The notes under the pieces: generated by a model
What the model was told of the DNA's origin: nothing
Databases searched by the model: none
Seen by the model: the letters and a program-made list of their open reading frames with translations, nothing else
Made by a program: the position numbers and the translations under genes
NCBI RefSeq assembly: GCF_963966145.1
Contig: NC_091047.1
Coordinates: 5,890,001-5,954,000 of the forward strand
Length of the DNA stretch: 64,000 bases
Origin: Tenebrio molitor
Lineage: Eukaryota; Arthropoda; Insecta; Coleoptera; Tenebrionidae
Direction of reading: 5' to 3'
Part shown: positions 47,701 through 59,332 of the stretch, in pieces
How positions within the stretch are numbered: the first letter of the stretch is position 1
Layout of the letters: each line of letters starts with the position of its first letter

Positions 47701-50700
47701 AAATCCAGTGGTACTTTCTAAACTGGCGAACATGTAGCTCGCCCATCCACGCCGATTGAATCCCAACTTCGCAATTACAATTTCGGTGGCTCCTCTGACC
47801 TTTGTGAACCCCACGTACAGGGCGACCTTCACGCCCAGACCATCTGAAAGTATAATTTTGTCTTTGCGCGACACGGTTGGTCTTTTGTGATTTTTCGTCG
47901 TGGGCATGGTTCGTCTCTTATGGGAGCACCGTAGGAGTACCAGTTTGGTTCCCAGTTTCGAGTACCGTTGCCTCTCGCACAATCGCGTTACTCACTTTCT
48001 CTGCTACATGTTACAAATGTAGGAAACTGATTTGGGTTGTCGTTCCCCTCGATTTTTTCCTCCAGGTGCATTCACCTGGTACCACCCAGGCTACGAGTAC
48101 TCCTGGGAAACGTCAAAATGCGCCAAACCGGTACTACCAGACAAATAATGACAATAATAATAATTAATAACAGTACTGGTGATGAGCGGAGATGATCGCA
48201 TGCTCCGGGTTTACCTTGAGGTTGTTTGTTGCATGACATCACCTGTCGTGTAAAAATAGCCAATTTGCACAAACAGTACAGCTAGATTCTTTGTAAATAT
48301 TTGCGGCATGAAGGTCTTTTTTTCTTGCAGGATGATGGCGGTATTGAGTACTTTAATACCATAGTCGTTCAACCCCATCTGAAACTGGTGACCAACCAAG
48401 GGAGGGGCTTCCACATTCGATGCCGCTACAACACCCGGAACAACACCGTCACCAACGACTCCCTCAAGGTCGAGTAAGTACCCCTAAAGCCTGCCTGACC
48501 AACGCATCTTTCACAACTTGGAAAGAATGCCGCTCTCGGTGTTGCAATCTCCACTTAAGTGTTTCCTCATCCTTTGCTACTCAATCTTCTCCAGCAGTTT
48601 CTCATCGCCTTTATTTTTCAATTCATCAGCTCCGAGAGCTAATTTCAAGTTTAATCCAGTAACGGTATTGCAGTTTGCGTTTTTTGTAATTACTATGATT
48701 TGTGTTTCCACTTTCAACAACCTTTAACGCTTCACTCCCTTTATAATTCGTAATTCGACAATTTTTTACTTCTTTCTGTAATTCACAGTATTTTTACCGA
48801 GATCAACAACTCGATATCGGACTGGTCAAGCACGCTCAATATTATTTTGCATAAGATGTGGAACATAAGCGTGACAGTTACACTATTTAGAGACGAGTAA
48901 CTAGGCAGTTACGCCAGGTTTTACAATAATTGAATAGCACGATGGAAAATTACGCTTACAATATGACTGAAATGACCACAATCTGTTTGAAAATTTCCTG
49001 CAGATTTTTTCTCCAGTGTCATCAACTTTGATTGCTACGAGAAGAACTTTCCTAAATCGGTAAAACCGAGTAGTTTGTAGCAGTGTCGTAAACACGTCTG
49101 TAAATCCCACGCCTTTGTAATAAATGTGACGGTCTAGGTGTGATGGAAGATGCTGCAGGATGGCAACAACTATCAGTTTCTTTTATAGAAATGGGTGTGA
49201 CAATCGGCTGGATTCCGACCATCACAATTTATTGGAGTTGCAGTCTAAAGTATTGGTTGTCGATTAGCGGCAACAAGTTGGAAACAAATCATGCGACGAT
49301 CGCGACACGAAGACAAAACATTTTATCCAAGAACTTGTAATGATGTAATGACCGCGTTGCGGTTTGAAAAAATACAGTTGAGGCGCCATTTCCAAGAAAA
49401 CTGTGTGACCTTTCCGCCCACTTTACCTCGCAGGCAAGGTACTCCAACACTCGTCTGGAATAAATTACCTCGACTGCGAAGTTCATTAAAATGCAACTTT
49501 TTCCCCATCTACAATTTGTTTTCGCAGAATTCAGCCGTCGACAATCTTCGATCTCGCGTATTCACGATGTTTTTTTTCATTTCCGGCTGTCATTATCCCA
49601 GCCGGAACCCCCAAATCGCACTTGATCTGTCGGTTTTATAACGGCGATTTCCCAAAAGCACATCAGCTGGATCGGGAAGCACTCACGGCGACGGTCTCGT
49701 CGGTGTTAATTTAATCGCACTTTCATTTATGTTGTGAGAAAAAGTCACGCAAATCACCGACAACCTTCACCTGCTCGGGAAAAAATTTCACCTTTTGTGC
49801 TCTTCCAGCTTGATGGCCGCCGACCCCGTAACGGCACTGGCACCTATGCCGGGCTGCAACATGAAGATCTTTTCCGGGGACCCCACCTACAAGGAAGTCG
49901 CCGAGAACGTGAAAATCGGTGACCCCCTAACCCTGGTCATCACCATCGACGAGCAAGACACGTACGGGATCCGCATCACGGACTGTTTGGTCCGGGACGG
50001 GTTGGGCTGGGGGGAGCAGAAGCTGATCAACGACGAGGGGTGCCCGCTCGACGCCGAGATCATGGGGAGGTTCGAGTACTCGGAGGACAAGACGAAGGCG
50101 TCGGTGCACTTCCAGGCGCACAAATTTCCCTACACGGCGTCGGTTTACTACCAGTGCAACGTGAAGTTGTGCCTCAAGGCCGACAGCGGATGCGACATTT
50201 CGGTAAGTTGGCAACGCCAAACTCCCTAAAAAATCTGACAATTCAGGTGATGAATGTGAATTTAAAAAGTAAGTTTTATGAATTACAAAGCGGAGAACAC
50301 CACATCTGCATCGATACTGACCCTTCTGATTAGATCATTCAGAGAAAGTAAGAAAAAGTGAACGTGCGTCGAAAGACATACGCGTAAAAAATCTTTTTTC
50401 TGTTACTGAAAGTGATCGATTTTTTGCGGTTTGTCATAAGCGAATAAACTGTGGCACGTGAATGGATGTTATCTGGAGCTATGTCAAGACAATAATCTCT
50501 TGTAATAATTATTGTGAAATCGAAAACAAACGGAGCTGAAAAACAACAAATGGTTGTATCGTTTCATCATATGTGAAACACCAGTGTCACGTGTTTCTCT
50601 TGTATAACATGACGTCCACGTTCTTGATTCCATCAACATTACACTCTACTTTCCACAATTACTACCAGATTGGTGCTAATGAAAGACTGTTCAGTTGTGC

Positions 50701-53700
50701 CAATGATTAATAGGCGAGGGAATATGGTATAGCTAGATGGGGTCAAGCACTTCCAGAATTTTTCACCAAGTGGGAAAACCTCCACAACCATTAGACGTGG
50801 CAGTTTATTTTATGGTGTGTACATCTACATACACAATTACAGATTTCTTGGATTTATCTACCCATCCATATTTAGCAGACACTTTGAACGAGCCTGGAGC
50901 TATAACAGTTGCGGTAGCACAAATCAACTCCTTCGGCTGATTGAAAAAACAGTTTTTACGCACGATACATCAACCTTCTCCCTGTCATTTTGTTTCTGGT
51001 CATCAACATCATCAATCCGCTATTTAGCCAAAGCGTGGGTTCTCTCCAGTTTTTTCGCTGTTCTTGGAACGATTTTAGACGGTGCAGTATCATCAAACAC
51101 GGCCCTGGTGGGTGTCGATAATCGTCCAGATTTACACTACACGGTGAAGTCTTCGCTAAATAATTAATTCTGTACGGGGGCAAAGGCCTTGCGTGTCTTG
51201 AAGGACGCCAAAATTTGGTAGACAATCCACGCATTTTTTTCTAGTGGTGTAGGAAGATATTAGGTAATAAGACACGCAAACAGTTTCATTTGCATTTATC
51301 CAGTTATGATCACGGTCCGATTATATTCATTTTCACCAGAAATATGAAAGTAACGTAGTTATTTAGGAAAAAAACCGTTTGCGAAATCCTCAAACCCAAA
51401 TTTAATGACGAAGGAATTGCGTTTGTTGAACAATGTTCCGAGAAACATATTTTTGGAAGGTTGGCGAGAAGTGTGATCGGTGTGGTGTGACAGTGTTGAG
51501 ATTAGGCGACGAATCAAGCTCAGACGCGGATTTTAGGAGTCACAACATGTCGAATAGGAAAAAACTAACAAGCCAGACCGTTCCAAATTGCTTTGAAAAA
51601 AGTCGCATTCATCCTAAACAGATCATCTGTGGCCGGATCAGGTATGGCTAATGTCGGCAACAAAAAACGTAATTTGTTGCGGATTCCGCAGGCCCGGGGC
51701 GAATCCTCGCAGTCCGAAAAGCCGCTTGAGTCATGATTTTATTTTAATTGGCTACATCATCACGGCACAATGGGATCGAAACCTTGGGATATCGGATAAT
51801 TGCACGAGATGGTTGGGAGTTTTCCTGTCGACGAATAGCAATTAAAACAGCATCCCAATTGCGTCTAGATGACGAAAAAATCGAATCTTCTCGATCCGTT
51901 AGCCGGCGAGGTTAGCCAAGTTCGCTCTTTTCGTTCCGAGAACCATCAGGTTGTAGGTGCATGGCCGCTGCACCCAAGGTTAAGCGGGAGGGCGTCAGGG
52001 TCCAGTGCATCCACAATGGCCATATCGTGTCCGAGGACAGCTCCAAGAAAATAAATGGTGCGGCGACGCCTACCGCCATTGTGGTCATTCCGGGACGAGG
52101 CGGACGTGGCGCACGAGGGGTTGGCCCCAAACATTTTTTCATACTTGAAATACCGTCCTGGTTTGTTGACAGTGGCGTAAGGAAGAAATTAGTCACCACT
52201 CACCGGGGAAAAAATCATAGATAAAATAAAATCTACTTTATTTTATCTATAGATAAAATAAAATCTACTTTATTTTATCTATGGAAAAAATATTCGTATG
52301 GCGCTCCCTGGTGACAGTAATATATTAATTTCTTTAAATTTCATTTATTTCTCGTTCTTGTTAATCCAATAATTATTATGATCATTTACGTGCAGTAAAT
52401 TACGCTACTGGAGACGGCGTTCAGTTTTTCTGTACTAGTTTTTACTGTTAATTTTTTAAACATTTTTTTTCCCTTGGGGTTTTTCGTTTTGCGCAATTAC
52501 TTTTATGTCACTAAAAAATGTTTATTTTGTAATTTTGTTCTGGCAGCCACCAAGCTGCGGGGCAAACAGGCTGCGCAGGCAGGCCACCGGCGCCGCCACT
52601 CCGGCGGACCCCGGCGAAGGGACCCCAGCCACCATCGAAGTGTACAGCGGCCTTTATGTCAACGAGGCCAACGACCTCGCCAAAGCCGGCTTGGAGGAGG
52701 ACTCCGTCTTTAGCGAGAAGGTGAGTTTGGTATCACATCTTCGGATTATTTGTCGTGATAGTGACTAAGCAGGCCCCGGGGGTCTTGCCAATTTCACGAA
52801 TAGCGGTCCACTGTCTGCCCTTTTTTGGCGCACAAAGACCCAAAAGACAATCAACTCGCGAGCGGAGCAGCGACAACAATGCCGAACCAATATCCGTTAG
52901 GCCACTCACCAACAGCACCAGTTTTTGCCAAATACAAACAGCGATCTTGTTTTGTCGACCTTCAACAGGACTTTCGAGTGGCGATTAATTTCGCGAAAAA
53001 AGTGCTCTTAATTTGTGCTTCACAAAAAGGTTAAACCGTTGTTTGTGGATTTGAATGGTTCATTGTTTTTGCTCCGTGGCGCACTACCGGCGATTCCTGT
53101 TGCCATCGGGAAATCATTTTAATTAAACATTCATCATTGGCTACAGCCTCAAGCTCAACCGGTGCAATTAAAACTGATTTTATGACAGAGCTGATCGACT
53201 TGTTGACAGATCTACAACCTTTAATTATCTCATCCGAACAAACGTTTCCATCAAGAGCGCGCGCTACAGAATTTTCCTAAATCAAGTCGTAACTTGCGAC
53301 TCAAACGTCAATTGTGACATATGCACGATGAATCAAGCTCGAACGTGACTTTCAAAAATCATGGCACCGTGCAATATGACGTGGCTTAAATAAATTTAAT
53401 TTGGTTTCTTTGATTGCGCACCGTTTGTTGCAACAACTGCACCTGCAAAAATATAACTCGATATAAATTAAAGCCATTTTTTAATTGGACTCGTTACACA
53501 GTTTAAACGATGATGATAACAAAATAGACAGTTTGTAACAAATGTAATTTACTGGAAATCCTGAAACAATAAACACCATTATTTGAAAAAAGTTAAGTGT
53601 ATTAGTCTTGCGGACCGGAGACTAAATGCGCCATTCGGACAATTACGTGTTCTACAGTTGGTAGGACGAACAAGCATAAGTAATTAAAGAAATTTCCCAC

Positions 53701-54615
53701 TGATGTAACTTTAAAATTAGACCCTGTAAATGCGGCAACGAGTAATTTTCATTAAATACCACTCAACATCGCGTGGTAATCTTGACAGGTGAAACTGTCG
53801 ACTAGATTCCTTACAACATTCGGTAATCAACAGCTTAGGTCGCAATAAACCAACAAGTTAATTACGGCTTGCGTATTAGATTGTCTTGTGTTACTTGAGC
53901 ATATTAAATGCACACTCGGTGTGGTGCGGTTTCCAGTGGAAAGTTTTCCTCGGGGGAAAAAAGCTGCAAGAAAAATGGAAATAAGCTTTCTCGACGAGCA
54001 TTACGAAATGTCCAGAAGCTGTCTCATAACCGGTGCTTCTGTTGAAAAATGTTTCGTCGCGAGATCCACCTGAGTCATCGCCTTCGATTAACTCGGCGAC
54101 TTGACTTCCTGGACAAGTGCTCCTGGAGGAAATGAGCAATGAACGTATCCTCTCCGGTCCCGAGACGCTCGATAAAGAAATAATGAAAAGTGAATGTCAA
54201 GCGTATCTCCACCTAATGGAGAATTCGAATTGTTTGCACTTTCACTGTTGGTTGCTTTGATGTATCGAAAGGAGACCAGACGAGAGTGTTTTTAATTATT
54301 ACGAGCCACGTAACGCGTAAACACGGCATTGTTAGGGCGACCATTACGCCCGATGATGGCGTGGTTCGCCTTTACATCACGCTCGGCCGGCGCTCATTGT
54401 TGTTGGTTTTTCAGACTCCTGAGGACAGCATTTGCATTTCTCAACGAAGCTTCGCCATCGGGATCTGCATAGCTGGCCTGATCCTGATGCTGTGCGTGAT
54501 CGCGGCCATCTTGTGCCTCCTGGCGAGAAGACGAACGAAGAAGACGATGTCGAACCCCGGCAGCTCGATCTACAGCGGTCCTTACACGAACACTGCCTAT
54601 AGTCATAGTAGCTAA
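32791..54615 (+). CDS. Zona pellucida (ZP)-domain transmembrane protein, 412 aa, eight exons over 22 kb
   Basis: Exons: 32,791-32,796 (MK only); 33,228-33,287; 35,926-35,974; 41,432-41,643; 48,331-48,473; 49,809-50,202; 52,547-52,720; 54,415-54,615. All junctions are GT/AG and the phases fit. A signal peptide spans LQLWLILLICSHFTV. The ZP domain runs from about residue 45 (VRVECNSDEIVVSI) to 285, with the cysteines typical of ZP-N and ZP-C (CNTMSTEL, IRCRYNT, CNVKLCLKADSGCD). A furin-type site RLRRQ lies at about 296-300. One membrane helix (FAIGICIAGLILMLCVIAAI) is at about 359-381, followed by an RRRTKK stop-transfer and a short cytosolic tail ending in YSHSS. Such insect ZP proteins form the apical extracellular matrix that links epithelium to cuticle. 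It is closest in flavour to the piopio-like group, but I cannot assign an orthologue. Confidence 0.9.
38345..38651. mobile_element. MITE in ZP intron 3, 307 bp
   Basis: Inverted ends of about 30 bp: CGTTGTTTTGGCATAATGGG at 38,345 and CCCATTATGCCAAAACAACG ending at 38,651, with one mismatch just inside (GGAGGCC against GGCTTCC). No protein inside. Confidence 0.85.
39032..40157 (-). mobile_element. Inverted-repeat DNA transposon relic with DUF4817-like module, about 1.1 kb
   Basis: Long inverted ends of about 95 bp (39,032-39,126 and 40,062-40,157) start TACAGAGTGTCTCAGCTAAG and TACAGGGTGTCTCAGCTAAG. On the minus strand at 39,699-39,484 there is a 71-codon frame with GEGRKNFNDTVRFLVEHYPN and VVNLFEDTGSV. 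It matches the helix-turn-helix DUF4817 layout seen at the window start. The catalytic part is missing, so it is an internally deleted copy that lies in intron 3 of the ZP gene. Confidence 0.7.
43979..44149. mobile_element. MITE in ZP intron 4, 171 bp
   Basis: Inverted ends TATCGGGTGTTTTTTTTAAA and the inverse AAAAAAAAAACACCCGATA, extending to TTTCACC / GGTGAAA, about 27 bp. An inner pair GTGAACGCAC / GTGCGTTCAC is also inverted. Non-coding. Confidence 0.8.
45159..45411. mobile_element. MITE in ZP intron 4 with TA-CAGTCGCG ends
   Basis: Inverted ends TACAGTCGCGAGCAATAAAT and ATTTATTGCTCGCGAATTTA, about 33 bp. Near the right end a 40-bp block (AATCAGGTAGGGACATTTTT onward) is duplicated in tandem. 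The TA at the border is consistent with a Tc1/mariner-type family. A similar CAGTCGCG end occurs at about 17,870. Confidence 0.75.
52217..52282. repeat. Tandem duplicate of a 32-bp palindrome in ZP intron 6
   Basis: The unit AGATAAAATAAA-ATCTAC-TTTATTTTATCT is itself a near-perfect hairpin and is repeated twice without change, separated by the overlapping TATAGAT junction. The whole 66 bp can fold as one long or two short hairpins. Confidence 0.85.
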
Positions 54616-55228
54616 CTGAAGTCACCAAGGAACAAGTCCAACTGCCATGATCGGTCCGTCAAAAATTAGCTTAGGTGCCATCCAAGGCTCAGTGCTCATA
54701 TAGTTTTTAAAGTCTTCTCTGTCTACGACAACGGTGTTCAAGATGGAATCTTTAACTGCCATTTACCGTTTTTTACTTGCCTTCAACTCTCGTTTCGGTA
54801 GTAATTTACCTCAAGTTCCGATAGTTTTAAGGTTCAAGGAGCCCCATGGAACGTCTGTCTGAACTCTTCCAATGGCTCTTCTATAGTCGTGATAATTTTT
54901 AACAAGGGACGGGTGGAGGGATTATTTATATAAAAACGACGATGCAAATCAGAAGAAATCTTCTGACTTGGACGAATCTCAATAACTCTGATACAAACCA
55001 AGCTGTTGCTTGTTTGTATTGCGGTCTTGAATCACAGCAGCATTACCGTGTTAATTTTTTGTATATAATCGTAATGCTGCCCTGGTTCTCGATCTTGTAG
55101 CTTAAAAATTTAAAACGAGCAAAACAAGAATATTAATCGAAAGGTGCTTTAATAAATCTTTATAACTATTCTTTCAATTTAACCGTTAAATAAATATAAA
55201 ACAATTAAATATGTGTTTCTTTTATCTA
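54616..55228. other. 3' untranslated regions between the ZP gene and MTX2
   Basis: Convergent gene ends. Plus-strand AATAAA at 55,151-55,156 is a candidate poly(A) signal for the ZP transcript. No other feature seen. Confidence 0.5.
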
Positions 55229-56160
55229 TTAGTGTTTAGTCTCTCTTTTGAAGTAGTCTCTTTCGATCCTCTGGACCAGATTGATGAGGACCGGATAATT
55301 CCTCACGGTATTCGCGATATGGCTGTTTGGCAAAGGAGTTGTCAGAATCGTGAACAGGTGGCCAAAAACCAAAGCGTCCAACTCCGTCGGTCTAAAAATT
55401 GACTCAAAACAAACTCATCTTGACTACACTGTCTCCTTACTTATCCCCAAAGAAAAAGTCTTTTCCTTCTAAGCGATCGGTCAGAGCTTGGCAACAATTC
55501 TCAACCTCTTGAAACACCTCTGAGATCGATTTCTGATACCACCCCAAAACTTTTAACTTTTTAACAACAGAGGCCTTTTTCACCCTGTTTTGGATATGAT
55601 TCAACGGCCAAGGATAAATAGAGCCGTATCTAACACTAGTCACCTCATTGTAAGTCTCTTTATCACACCAACAGATGTACAGCTTGTGTGAAAATTAATT
55701 TTGATTTACCCAAAAAAATCCGCTACTTACCTCTGCAACCTCCATTACATTGTGCACCAGACTCATGTAGGCTCTCATGTCAGATTTCATTTCGGGATCT
55801 AGTTTGTCAGTCAGCGAAATTCCCTTGTTATTGACGAATTGGACGATCGGTTCTAATTCCGAAATCACGAAAGCTCCAGCTTTGATGAAGGGTACTTTAC
55901 CGGACGGAGACATGGCTTCAGCGTTCGCTCGCGGCTCCACTTGGAAATCTAAATTGCACATTTTCAGAAAAGCTTGGACCGCCAGGCAGTTTGCATTGTC
56001 GGGGAGTAAAATCTGCTCCACTTCGTATGGCTGGAATAGTTTGACATCTTTGGGCCACGGCTCCTGAGCTGCAACGATTTTGAGGTTATGTCGTTATGTA
56101 ACACTCCGGAAAATGTGATTCACCCCCGAGTTCTATCTGAATACGATCAACTAAAACCAT
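55229..56160 (-). CDS. MTX2: Metaxin-2, mitochondrial outer-membrane import protein, 256 aa
   Basis: Four exons on the minus strand: 56,124-56,160; 55,741-56,069; 55,441-55,682; 55,229-55,391, with consistent phases. The body shows the metaxin-2 signature: QEPWPKDVKLF, EQILLPDNANCLAVQAFLKM, RANAEAMSPSGKVPF, RYGSIYPWPLNHI, CCQALTDRL and the C-terminal TELDALVFGHLFTILTTPL. These form a thioredoxin-like plus GST C-terminal fold. Metaxins work with the SAM complex in inserting outer-membrane beta-barrel proteins and in mitochondrial transport. The 12-residue first exon (MVLVDRIQIELG) is my best start. The alternative is splicing from the small acidic gene upstream, whose last donor has the same phase. 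Confidence 0.93.
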
Positions 56161-56312
56161 TTTAACGATTTATTGTCTGTGTTTGTAAATGAATTGGTTA
56201 AAAAATGTGGATTTGTTATAAACAACAATAACGTTTCAGTGCTGCCACACGACAAAAAATAAAAAACTATTCAACTAACTTGTTGCAGACCAGCGCTAAT
56301 TTTGATTCGTTT

Positions 56313-56750
56313 CTACTTACTGGTTATTTGCAAGTTCTCCAGTACCTCGGACAAGTTATCAAAAGCGATGTCCTTAAAATAACGCGTTAGAAATGAGTAC
56401 AAACGAGTTAATTCGATTTTACTCTCTTATTTTTGCTTTCAACATCTTCCTCTGATTCTCCTTCTGACTCTACATCGATGATGGAACCGCTGTGTGTGCT
56501 CTGGCTTTCGCCATCGTCCAAAATATCCGAAGCGGACAAAGTGCCGGACAACGTGTCAAAATCGCTCGCATTCTCTTTCAAGATTCCTTCGATTTTATCC
56601 TTGTCGCTAACTGTCGTTATCACATCTTCACCGTCGGAATCAGTTTTGGCTTCGATTTCATCAATAACTGCAACACATTGAGTTATGTATAAAAACCTAC
56701 AAAGCTTGGGAGCAGAAACTTTCAATATCGTCAACACAATCGCCCGACAT
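56313..56750 (-). CDS. Small acidic protein of unknown function, about 111 aa
   Basis: Exons on the minus strand: 56,720-56,750; 56,423-56,667; 56,313-56,372. Starts MSGDCVDDIE. The middle is very rich in Asp, Glu and Ser (DVESEGESEEDVESKNKR) and probably disordered, and the end is DIAFDNLSEVLENLQIT. I do not recognise the family. The first donor (AGTTTCT) is weak, but it is the only one found that keeps the frame. At the 3' end the frame either stops at once (TAG at 56,313-56,315) or splices at GTAAGT. That donor is in phase with exon 2 of MTX2 152 bp further on. The gene shares a 109-bp divergent promoter with RpL23, so it should be broadly expressed. Confidence 0.55.
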
Positions 56751-56859
56751 TTTTGAAGTTTAAAAACTGTTTGACATTTACCGCTAAAATTTAAACTTGT
56801 CTGTCAAAAACTAGAAGCGTGTTGCGGGTTGCGTACATCCACTCTTTTCCATATCCAAA
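56751..56859. promoter_or_regulatory. Bidirectional promoter of RpL23 and the acidic gene, with TOP-like start
   Basis: Only 109 bp separate the divergent start codons. On the plus strand CTCTTTTCC at about 56,842 looks like a 5' terminal oligopyrimidine start site, as usual for ribosomal protein mRNAs. The exact start is inferred. Confidence 0.55.
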
Positions 56860-57547
56860 ATGTCTAAGAGAGGTGAGTGAGTGAATATTTCCCTAAAAAT
56901 CAAAAAAATCGCGTGTAATCGTGCATTTTTAAATTCCAAACGCCCAACGGCAGCTATGTGTGTGCAATTATCGATTTGTTTTTGTGCATATTTTCCCGGA
57001 TGGTCGAAAAACACTTGAGATTTTCCCGAATCGTGTTTATAGGTTATGTTGTGGTTAACATGTTTGAACTGATTTTCAGGACGTGGTGGTTCCGCTGGAG
57101 CCAAATTCAGGATCTCCCTGGGTTTACCCGTCGGTGCGGTGATCAACTGTGCAGATAATACCGGTAGGTCTCGGTTGTCGGTGCCGGTTTTCAGTGATAA
57201 TTTCGAGTGTTTGTCTTTCAGGGGCGAAAAACTTGTATGTAATCGCCGTTCAAGGTATTGGCGGCCGATTGAACAGACTTCCGGCCGCCGGTTCAGGTGA
57301 CATGATCGTGGCGACGGTTAAAAAAGGAAAGCCAGAGCTTCGGAAGAAGGTTATGCCTGCAGTTGTTATCAGGCAGCGCAAGCCGTTCAGGAGGAAGGAC
57401 GGCGTGTTTATTTACTTTGAGGACAATGCGGGAGTCATTGTTAACAATAAAGGGGAAATGAAGGGCTCCGCGATCACAGGGCCTGTGGCAAAAGAGTGTG
57501 CAGACTTGTGGCCCAGGATTGCATCAAATGCAAGCAGCATTGCTTGA
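56860..57547 (+). CDS. RpL23: Ribosomal protein L23 (uL14), 140 aa
   Basis: Exons 56,860-56,872; 57,080-57,163; 57,222-57,547. The start MSKRGRGGSAGAKFRISLGL and the motifs GAVINCADNTGAKNLYVIAV, RLPAAGSGDMIVATVKKGKP and RQRKPFRRKDGVFIYFEDNA are those of eukaryotic uL14. It lies at the subunit interface of the large ribosomal subunit near the factor-binding site. Full family length. The first exon encodes only four residues plus one base, a common layout for ribosomal protein genes. Poly(A) signal AATAAA at 57,591-57,596. Confidence 0.98.
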
Positions 57548-57599
57548 CTTCTGTAATTTCCTTTATTTAAAAAAAGTGTAAAAGAAAAAGAATAAACTG

Positions 57600-58151
57600 T
57601 GTTCTTTACCAAAATCACTTTTTATTTCACATCCCTCATATTTGTATGAGAAATACATCAAAGATTTTTTATTGAGGTTTTGAATTTAAATCATAAAGTA
57701 AACTAAATCTGATGATTTGTAATTTTTGAAAATCTTTATTTACAGAATGTTTGGAAAATTAATACAACTGAAACTTGCAAAATAATTTTATTAGGTTAGA
57801 TTGCATCTGGACAGTGAAGTGGTAGATCCAGTAGCTCCAAAACTGTTACTACCAGTCCTAAGTTGGAGAGTTGGAGGGCTAGGTTAGCACCTTACCTTCT
57901 GTAAAAAAAGGATTGTTTGCTGAAAGTACTGATGGGTAGCCTCAGAATAGGATCAAGAGATTTAAATAAGAAATTAAAAATCAAAAAAGAACAGGCAATT
58001 TGCCAATTAACAAGAAGGAAGAAGTTTGCATTGTTTTTAGCATATTGTTATAAAAGGTGCTAATTATTTACATAATTGTTTATTCAAAAATTAATTTTTA
58101 TTTATGCATTACTTTACCGTAGTTACGTTATATTTACCAACTTAAGTATTA
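57600..58151. other. Intergenic, nothing recognised
   Basis: AT-rich spacer between the RpL23 poly(A) signal and tRNA-Glu. No gene or repeat seen. Confidence 0.5.
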
Positions 58152-58223
58152 TCCGGTATGGTCTAGTGGCTAGGATACCTGGCTCTCACCCAGGAGGCTC
58201 GGGTTCGATTCCCGGTACCGGAA
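58152..58223 (+). tRNA. tRNA-Glu (CUC anticodon)
   Basis: 72 nt with all four arms. The acceptor stem is TCCGGTA pairing with TACCGGA, the D-arm contains GTCTAGTGGCTAGG, the anticodon loop is in CCTGGCTCTCACCCAGG, and the T-arm holds GGTTCGATTCC. A T run directly after (from 58,225) serves as RNA polymerase III terminator. Confidence 0.97.
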
Positions 58224-58305
58224 CTTTTTTTTCTTTTAATAATAATTTATTTTATAATAAATCATACAATAAATAAAATTTTAATAAATAAAGTCTTAAT
58301 ATTGA

Positions 58306-59042
58306 TCAATAAACCCCATTTTCCTCGATCAGTTGTCCGTCGACGAAGAGCTGATGAATAACTCCTTGCTTGCGGTCAACGGAAGTGGCTTTAATTGCCG
58401 CTTTCAAATTTTCAAATTCGAAACTCATTTCGCTTCCGCTATCGATAAAAGTATTTTCTGTTTCCACGTATTGTCCGTTAACCCAAACGTTAAGTGTTTG
58501 TTTTTCTAAAATGAAAAACGTTAAGCGCAACGTAAATTGCAAAAACAACATAACTGTCATAATGTGTTGTTCTAGCGTTTATTATAAGTGTGAACACCTA
58601 CCAAAGACAACCCTGTAGCGTTTTCCCCCGGCCAGCACCGCCCACGACCTCGTCGCCTGCGACTGCTTTTCCGTAAACTTTTCCAGCGGCTTTCCGTCCA
58701 CTAGAAGACTGTACCCGAAGGCAAAGTGGGGTAGGGGGTCCACACGCAACTCACATTTCGCTCCTTGTTTTCCCACCGCGAACTTCTCTTCCCCCACGAG
58801 CTTGAACATCCAATCCCTCCTCAAAATCTCCTGAAAGCACACCGTCCTCTATGGTCCACATTTCGGAGGGAGAACTGGAAGCGTACCTTGCCGTCCACCC
58901 TGATGACTCGCTTGCCGGTGGTGCCCCCGTGCTCGAACTCCACCGTGTGGACGCCGTCCAGAAGGGGGACGCTCCAGAACGCCACCAGGTCCGAGCGCTC
59001 CTGTGAGCCCGCTTTACTGGAGAGGGTTCCGCTTAGAGCCAT
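58306..59042 (-). CDS. FAIM: Fas apoptotic inhibitory molecule (FAIM), 194 aa
   Basis: Exons on the minus strand: 58,887-59,042; 58,602-58,830; 58,306-58,505 (phases 0 and 1). Typical motifs: FWSVPLLDGVHTVEFEHGGT, VIRVDGKEILRRDWMFKLVG, PHFAFGYSLLVDGKPLEKF, LNVWVNGQYVETENTFIDSG and the C-terminal HQLFVDGQLIEENGVY. FAIM is a cytosolic all-beta protein. In mammals it counters Fas-induced death and stress-induced protein aggregation. Length agrees with other FAIM proteins, and no domain is missing. The Met at 59,042 fits the family start. Confidence 0.95.
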
Positions 59043-59332
59043 GGTTCACTGGGGATTTCATGGGAAAGACCTTGACATTAGTGATGCATCGTCGATGAAT
59101 ATTTTAATACCACTATTGGAAGAATTTTCCGTTGTGCTCGACAATGTTTGTATTCAATGGCGATTCGTGATTCTCGCCCTTATGCAGCGGGCTCTTGGGG
59201 TCGACAAACCCGCATTTGTTACCTTCGTGATCGATAAGTCGTGTTGTGTTTGGCGAATTGCCGGGTCGGGACCGTGACATTAATTATTTAGAATGATAAA
59301 CAAATCTTTGGGGGATTTTTTATTAAAAGTGT

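Noticed and set aside
47306..47982. Two minus-strand frames of 97-105 codons in ZP intron 4
   Set aside because: No recognisable domain, signal or matching splice sites; composition alone does not support a gene.
51946..52224. Plus-strand frame upstream of ZP exon 7
   Set aside because: It lies in the intron, lacks fitting splice sites in the needed phase and has no ZP similarity.
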